A stretch of 9,974 bases of DNA from Rhodocyclaceae bacterium (GTDB lineage Bacteria; Pseudomonadota; Gammaproteobacteria; Burkholderiales; Rhodocyclaceae): NCBI GenBank assembly GCA_027325905.1, contig DAIEEM010000041.1, forward strand, positions 1 to 9,974, read 5' to 3'. The notes under the pieces are model-generated. The model made no database searches and was not told the origin of the DNA. It saw only the letters and a list, made by a program, of their open reading frames with translations. The translations under genes and the position numbers were made by a program. Below, piece after piece: positions 6,405-9,974 of the stretch. The first letter of the stretch is position 1; every line of letters starts with the position of its first letter.

Positions 6405-8050
6405 CGGCGGCGCCGGCATCGCGCCGCTGGGCCGCGCTGGCGACATTGCTGGCGCTGTTCGCGGTGATCTGGTTCGGCCCGCTCGACTACCGCAAGCTGG
6501 TCAAGCCCGACGAAGGCCGCTATGCCGAGATTCCGCGCGAAATGGTCGCCAGCGGCGACTGGACGACGCCACGCGTGAACGGCATCAAGTATTTCGAAAA
6601 ACCGGCGCTGCAGTACTGGGCGACCGCCACCGCGTTCGAGCTGTTCGGCGAGCACGAGTGGACCGCCCGCCTGTGGGCGGCCCTGACCGGCTTTCTCGGC
6701 GTGCTGGCCGCCGCCTACATGGCCGCGCGCCTGTGGGGATTGCGCGCCGGCCTCTATGCCGGATGCGTACTCGCCAGCAGCCTGCTCTACGTCCTCATCG
6801 GCCACATCAACACGCTCGACATGGGCGTGAGCTTCTTCCTCGCCAGCGCCGTATTCGCCTTTGTCCTGGCGCAGCGCGACGAAGCCCGGCCGCTGCAGAC
6901 GCGCCGCTGGATGTGGACGGCCTGGGCCCTGCTCGGCGGCGCCGTGCTGTCGAAGGGCCTCATCGGCCTCGTGCTGCCGGGCGCGACAGTCGTGGCCTAT
7001 ACGCTCTGGCAGCGTGATTTCGCGCTGTGGAAGAAGCTGCACCTCGCCTCCGGCATCGCCATCCTGCTCGCCATCACGGCGCCGTGGTTCGTCGCCGTGT
7101 CCGTGGTCAACCCCGAGTTCGCGCACTTCTTCTTCATCCACGAGCACTTCGAGCGCTTCCTGACCAAGGTGCACGGCCGCTACCAGCCGATGTGGTACTT
7201 CGTGCCGATCCTGCTCGGCGGCGTGCTGCCGTGGCTGGTCAGCTTTCTCGCCGCGCTGCGCTATGCGCCGGCGCAGGACGCCATGCGCTTCCAGCCGCGC
7301 CGCTTCCTGCTGGTCTGGATCGTCGTCGTGTTCGGCTTTTTTTCCGTCTCCGACTCGAAGCTGGTGTCCTACATCCTGCCGCTGTTCCCGGCGCTCGCCG
7401 CCCTGATCGGCTGGCAGCTCGCGCGCATCGGGGCGCGGGCGCTGCGCTGGCATGCGCTGCCGTGGATTCCGCTCGGCCTCGCCGGCATGGCGCTGGCGCC
7501 GCAGGTGGTCCAGCTGAGCAGCCCGGAAGTGCCGGCCGCGCTCTATGCCCACTACGTACCCTGGCTGGTCGCCGCCAGCGGCTGCCTCGCCGCCGGCGCC
7601 GCCATCGCCTTCGTCCTGGCGGCGCGCGGCAAGGCCGACGCCGCCGTCGCCAGCCTGGCGCTGGCCGGCCTGCTGTGCGCCCAGTTGGCGCTGAACGGCC
7701 ACGACAGCCTGTCGCCGTCGAATTCCGCCTACCATATCGCCCAGCGCGTCCGCACCGAAGCCGCCGCCGATGTGCCGTTCTTCAGCGTCAACACCTACGA
7801 CCAGACGCTGCCCTTCTACCTCAAGCGCACCATGACCATGGTGGCATACAAGGACGAGCTCGAATTCGGCATCGCCCAGGAACCCGGCAAGTTCATTCCC
7901 GACTTCGCCGGCTTCGCGGCGGCCTGGCAGGCCGCCCCGCAGGCGCTGGCACTGATGTCGCCCGACGACTACCGGCGCTTCCAAGCGCAAGGACTTCCCA
8001 TGCACCTGCTCGCCGCGGACACGCGCCGCATCATCGTGGACAAACCATGA
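6401..8050 (+). CDS. arnT: ArnT-like GT83 lipid A aminoarabinose transferase (family-level certain, substrate inferred)
   Basis: This is an integral inner-membrane GT-C glycosyltransferase of 549 residues, the size of E. coli ArnT (about 550). ArnT moves 4-amino-4-deoxy-L-arabinose from undecaprenyl phosphate to lipid A phosphates on the periplasmic side, which lowers negative charge and polymyxin binding. A first membrane helix at about 10-28 is followed by the first periplasmic loop with the GT83/PMT motif DEGRYAEIPREM (37-48), whose acidic residue is thought to be essential. EKPALQYW (66-73), SKGLIGLVLPG (184-194) and SDSKLVSYILPLFPALA (317-333) are typical of the family. Many more hydrophobic segments follow, then a soluble C-terminal part from about 440. 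The start is GTG 6401 in the GTGA overlap with the upstream stop, preceded by GGGAAG at 4 nt spacing. The neighbouring ArnE-, ArnB- and ArnC-like genes favour Ara4N over another sugar, but the acceptor and exact sugar are not proved. Confidence 0.85.
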   Translation: MTAAPASRRWAALATLLALFAVIWFGPLDYRKLVKPDEGRYAEIPREMVASGDWTTPRVNGIKYFEKPALQYWATATAFELFGEHEWTARLWAALTGFLGVLAAAYMAARLWGLRAGLYAGCVLASSLLYVLIGHINTLDMGVSFFLASAVFAFVLAQRDEARPLQTRRWMWTAWALLGGAVLSKGLIGLVLPGATVVAYTLWQRDFALWKKLHLASGIAILLAITAPWFVAVSVVNPEFAHFFFIHEHFERFLTKVHGRYQPMWYFVPILLGGVLPWLVSFLAALRYAPAQDAMRFQPRRFLLVWIVVVFGFFSVSDSKLVSYILPLFPALAALIGWQLARIGARALRWHALPWIPLGLAGMALAPQVVQLSSPEVPAALYAHYVPWLVAASGCLAAGAAIAFVLAARGKADAAVASLALAGLLCAQLALNGHDSLSPSNSAYHIAQRVRTEAAADVPFFSVNTYDQTLPFYLKRTMTMVAYKDELEFGIAQEPGKFIPDFAGFAAAWQAAPQALALMSPDDYRRFQAQGLPMHLLAADTRRIIVDKP

Positions 8051-8418
8051 CCGCCATCGCCTTCGCCCTCGTCCTCACCGGCGTGCTGCTCAACGCCGCT
8101 GCGCAACTGCTGCTCAAGGCCGGCACCAATGCCGTCGGCCATTTCGCGTTCCAGATCGACAACCTCGTGCCAATCGGCCTGAAGCTCGCCTTCGAGCCGC
8201 ACATCATGGGCGGCATGGCCTGCTATGCCGTGAGCCTGGTGGTCTGGATCATGGCGCTGTCGCGGGCGCCAGTATCGATCGCCTATCCGATGCTCTCGAT
8301 CGGCTACGTCATCAACGCCTTCATCGCCTACTTCTGGTTCGGCGAGCCGCTGGCCAGCCAGAAGCTGCTCGGCATCGGCATCATCGTCATCGGCGTCTGG
8401 CTGGTGGCGAAGTCGTGA
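8047..8418 (+). CDS. ArnE/ArnF-like small membrane flippase subunit (SMR/EamA fold)
   Basis: The 123-residue protein has four predicted membrane helices, at about 3-23, 53-72, 78-98 and 106-121. The motif APVSIAYPMLSIGYVIN (74-90) followed by FGEPL (98-102) corresponds to the VPVGIAYPMLS...EPVS region of E. coli ArnE. The membrane glutamate that multidrug SMR pumps such as EmrE carry in helix 1 is absent (the helix reads TGVLLNAAAQLLLKAG), which argues against drug/proton antiport. In E. coli, ArnE and ArnF together are proposed to flip undecaprenyl-phosphate-Ara4N to the periplasm. Only one such gene lies here, so it may act as a homodimer, or a partner may be encoded further right. The ATG overlaps the arnT-like stop as ATGA, and the stop overlaps the GTG of the aminotransferase gene, so all three are likely coupled. 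I leave the symbol empty because E versus F cannot be decided. Confidence 0.82.
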   Translation: MTAIAFALVLTGVLLNAAAQLLLKAGTNAVGHFAFQIDNLVPIGLKLAFEPHIMGGMACYAVSLVVWIMALSRAPVSIAYPMLSIGYVINAFIAYFWFGEPLASQKLLGIGIIVIGVWLVAKS

Positions 8419-9533
8419 GTAGCCTGCCGTTCCTGCCTTTCACGCGCCCGTCGATCGACGAGGCGACCATCGCCGCCGTCGGCGAGGTGCTGCGCTCGGG
8501 CTGGATCACCAGCGGGCCGAAAGTGCAAGCGTTCGAAGCGGCGCTGTCCGAGTACTGCGGCGGGCGCACCGTGCGCGCCTTCAACTCCGGCACGGCGACG
8601 CTGGAAATCGCGCTGCGCCTGGCCGGCGTCGGCCCCGGCGACGAAGTCATCACGACGCCTTTGACCTGGGTGGCGACAGCCAACGTCATTCTCGAAGTCG
8701 GCGCCCGTCCGGTATTCGTCGACGTCGATCCGGCGACGCGCAACATCGATGCGGCAAAGATAGCGGCGGCGATCACCGCGAAAACGAAGGCGCTCATTCC
8801 CGTCGATCTTGCCGGCCTGCCCGCCGACCGCGACGCCCTCTACGCCGTCGCCGGCCAGCACAAGCTGCGCGTCGTCGAAGACGCGGCCCAATCGCTGGGC
8901 GCTTCATGGAACGGCAAGCCGATCGGTGCATTCGGCGACTTCGTCTCCTTCAGCTTCCATGCCAACAAGAACCTCACCACCAGCGAGGGTGGCGCGCTGG
9001 TGCTGCCGCCGGACGTCGATCCCGCCCTGTGCGAACACCTGCGCCTGCAGGGCGTCAAGCGCTTCCCCAACGGCGACATGGACGTCGACGTGCTCGGCGG
9101 CAAATTCAACCTCACCGACGTCGCCGCCGCCATCGGCCTCGGCCAATTGCCGCATCTCGCCGCCTTCACGGCGCGCCGCCGCGCCCTCGCCCGCCGCTAT
9201 TTCGAGCGCCTCGACCCGCAGTTGGGCCTCGGCCTGCCGCTGCCGGATTTCGCCAACTCGAACTGGCACATGTTCCAGGTACTGCTGCCGCCGGGCACAG
9301 ACCGCGGCGCCTTCATCGCCGCCATGAAGGGGCGAGGGCTGGGCGTCGGCGTGCATTACCCCGCCCTGCATCTTTTCAGCCTCTACCGCGCCCGCGGCTG
9401 GAAAGAAGGCGACTTCCCGCACGCCGAGGACATCGGCCGCCGCATCGCCACGCTGCCGCTGTTCCCGGCGATGGCGGACGGCGATGTGGACCGTGTATGC
9501 TCCGCGCTTGGCGAAATCCTGAGGCTGCAATGA
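8415..9533 (+). CDS. arnB: ArnB-like DegT/DnrJ/EryC1 sugar aminotransferase
   Basis: This is a cytosolic PLP aminotransferase of 372 residues (E. coli ArnB is about 380). ArnB uses glutamate to aminate the UDP-4-keto-pentose made by ArnA, giving UDP-Ara4N. The N-terminus FLPFTRPSIDE and SGWITSGPK (28-36) match ArnB closely. EDAAQSLG (155-162) supplies the Asp that contacts the PLP ring nitrogen. Lys185 in FHANKNLTTSEGG is the Schiff-base lysine, and FNLTDVAAAIGLGQL (231-245) is the usual DegT block. PVDLAG (129-134) replaces the PVHYAG seen in E. coli, a small change near the active site. The frame starts at GTG 8415, overlapping the previous TGA by 4 nt. DegT enzymes act on many nucleotide-keto-sugars, so the ArnB call leans on the SGWIT...GPK start and on the ArnT/E/C-like neighbours. 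Other UDP-4-keto-sugar substrates remain possible. Confidence 0.82.
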   Translation: MSSLPFLPFTRPSIDEATIAAVGEVLRSGWITSGPKVQAFEAALSEYCGGRTVRAFNSGTATLEIALRLAGVGPGDEVITTPLTWVATANVILEVGARPVFVDVDPATRNIDAAKIAAAITAKTKALIPVDLAGLPADRDALYAVAGQHKLRVVEDAAQSLGASWNGKPIGAFGDFVSFSFHANKNLTTSEGGALVLPPDVDPALCEHLRLQGVKRFPNGDMDVDVLGGKFNLTDVAAAIGLGQLPHLAAFTARRRALARRYFERLDPQLGLGLPLPDFANSNWHMFQVLLPPGTDRGAFIAAMKGRGLGVGVHYPALHLFSLYRARGWKEGDFPHAEDIGRRIATLPLFPAMADGDVDRVCSALGEILRLQ

Positions 9534-9974
9534 TCCGCCCCGAACTCTCCGTCATCGTCCCGGTCTATAACGAGGAAGCCGGCTTGCCCGCGCTGTTCGC
9601 GCGACTTTACCCGGCGCTGGACGCACTGGGCGCAGCCTATGAAATCATCTTCGTCGACGACGGCAGCAAGGACCGCTCCGCCGCCATGCTGCGTACGCAA
9701 TGGGAAGCGCGGCCCGACGTCACGCGCGCCATCCTGCTCGCCGCCAACGCCGGCCAGCACATGGCGATCATGGCCGCCTTCGAGCACAGCCGCGGCGACA
9801 TCGTCGTCACGCTCGACGCCGACTTGCAGAACCCGCCCGAGGAAATCGGCAAGCTCGTCGCCAAGATGCGCGAAGGCTACGACTGCGTCGGCTCGATCCG
9901 CCAGAACCGCCGCGACACGGCCTTCCGCCGCTGGGCCTCGAAGGCCATGAACGGCCTGCGCGAACGCATCACCC
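9530..9974 (+). CDS. arnC: ArnC-like GT2 polyprenyl-phosphate glycosyltransferase, partial at right edge
   Basis: Only the first 148 residues fall in the window; E. coli ArnC has about 322. ArnC transfers 4-deoxy-4-formamido-L-arabinose from UDP to undecaprenyl phosphate at the cytosolic face of the inner membrane. The GT-A fold is clear: LSVIVPVYNEE (6-16), FVDDGSKDRS (41-50), the GQHMAIMAAF segment (75-84) and the metal-binding TLDADLQNPPEEI (94-106) with Asp96 and Asp98. VGSIRQNRRDTAFRR (120-134) and the following ASKAMN match ArnC (VGTVRQNRQDSWFRK...ASKMIN) better than dolichol-phosphate mannose synthases in general. The two C-terminal membrane helices of ArnC would lie beyond the edge. 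The ATG overlaps the arnB-like stop as ATGA, and GAGG (9521-9524) lies 5 nt upstream. No stop occurs before the window ends. Confidence 0.87.
   Translation, partial: MIRPELSVIVPVYNEEAGLPALFARLYPALDALGAAYEIIFVDDGSKDRSAAMLRTQWEARPDVTRAILLAANAGQHMAIMAAFEHSRGDIVVTLDADLQNPPEEIGKLVAKMREGYDCVGSIRQNRRDTAFRRWASKAMNGLRERIT

Noticed and set aside
6335..8005. 556-codon minus-strand open frame
   Set aside because: It is antisense to the ArnT-like gene and reads as a Gln/Arg/Gly/His-rich shadow without motifs.
7027..8046. Extension of the small membrane protein frame back into the ArnT-like gene
   Set aside because: These residues are an Arg/Ala/Pro-rich shadow of the glycosyltransferase. The true protein starts at ATG 8047, where the first membrane helix begins.
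8047..8418. Multidrug SMR efflux pump of the EmrE type
   Set aside because: The helix-1 membrane glutamate needed for drug/proton antiport is missing, and the neighbours are Arn-like genes.
1..9974. CRISPR array, tRNA, rRNA or riboswitch
   Set aside because: No regularly spaced repeat, cloverleaf with a CCA-type end, or long conserved leader was found on reading either strand. A covariance-model scan was not possible.

Overview
The window reads as a GC-rich betaproteobacterial chromosome segment. A Rhodocyclales-type host fits the gene content and protein flavour, but that is an impression from the sequence, not a search result. It has three parts: a degraded left edge, a leftward amino-acid biosynthesis operon, and a rightward envelope-modification operon that runs off the right end.

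Left edge (1-1866). The first ~217 bases carry what looks like the N-terminal piece of an ISL3-type transposase that stops early. About 390 bases without a recognisable gene follow. Next comes a rightward gene for an exported seven-repeat WD40-type beta-propeller protein (606-1673). Its start is poorly defined, and it contains a perfect 22-bp palindrome near the beginning of the mature protein. A GC-rich hairpin at 1685-1711 lies between this gene and the convergent operon, and a doubtful 48-residue ORF lies beside it.

Leftward operon (5875 down to 1867). The order of transcription is alaA-like aminotransferase, hom (homoserine dehydrogenase with a C-terminal ACT domain), thrC (threonine synthase). 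The gaps are 28 and 9 nt, so one transcript is likely. Hom makes homoserine from aspartate semialdehyde and ThrC makes threonine from O-phosphohomoserine. The kinase between them (thrB) is not in this window. The aminotransferase at the head links the unit to pyruvate/alanine metabolism.

Rightward operon (6021 to beyond 9974). A Mth938/DUF498 protein is followed by four genes that resemble the aminoarabinose (Ara4N) lipid A modification pathway: an ArnT-like GT83 glycosyltransferase, one ArnE/ArnF-like small membrane protein, an ArnB-like PLP aminotransferase and an ArnC-like polyprenyl-phosphate glycosyltransferase (truncated by the window end). All four junctions are 4-nt stop/start overlaps (GTGA or ATGA), so the five genes should be translationally coupled. 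The inferred scheme is: ArnB-like makes the UDP-4-amino sugar, ArnC-like moves it (formylated) to undecaprenyl phosphate, the ArnE-like protein flips it, and ArnT-like transfers it to lipid A in the periplasm. The ArnA and ArnD functions are expected further right. 

The two operons diverge from a 145-bp intergenic region whose predicted -10 elements overlap on opposite strands. Nothing here is clearly an undescribed system. The most interesting points are the DUF498 gene locked into the Arn-like operon, the single ArnE/F-type subunit, the shared divergent promoter and the 22-bp palindrome.
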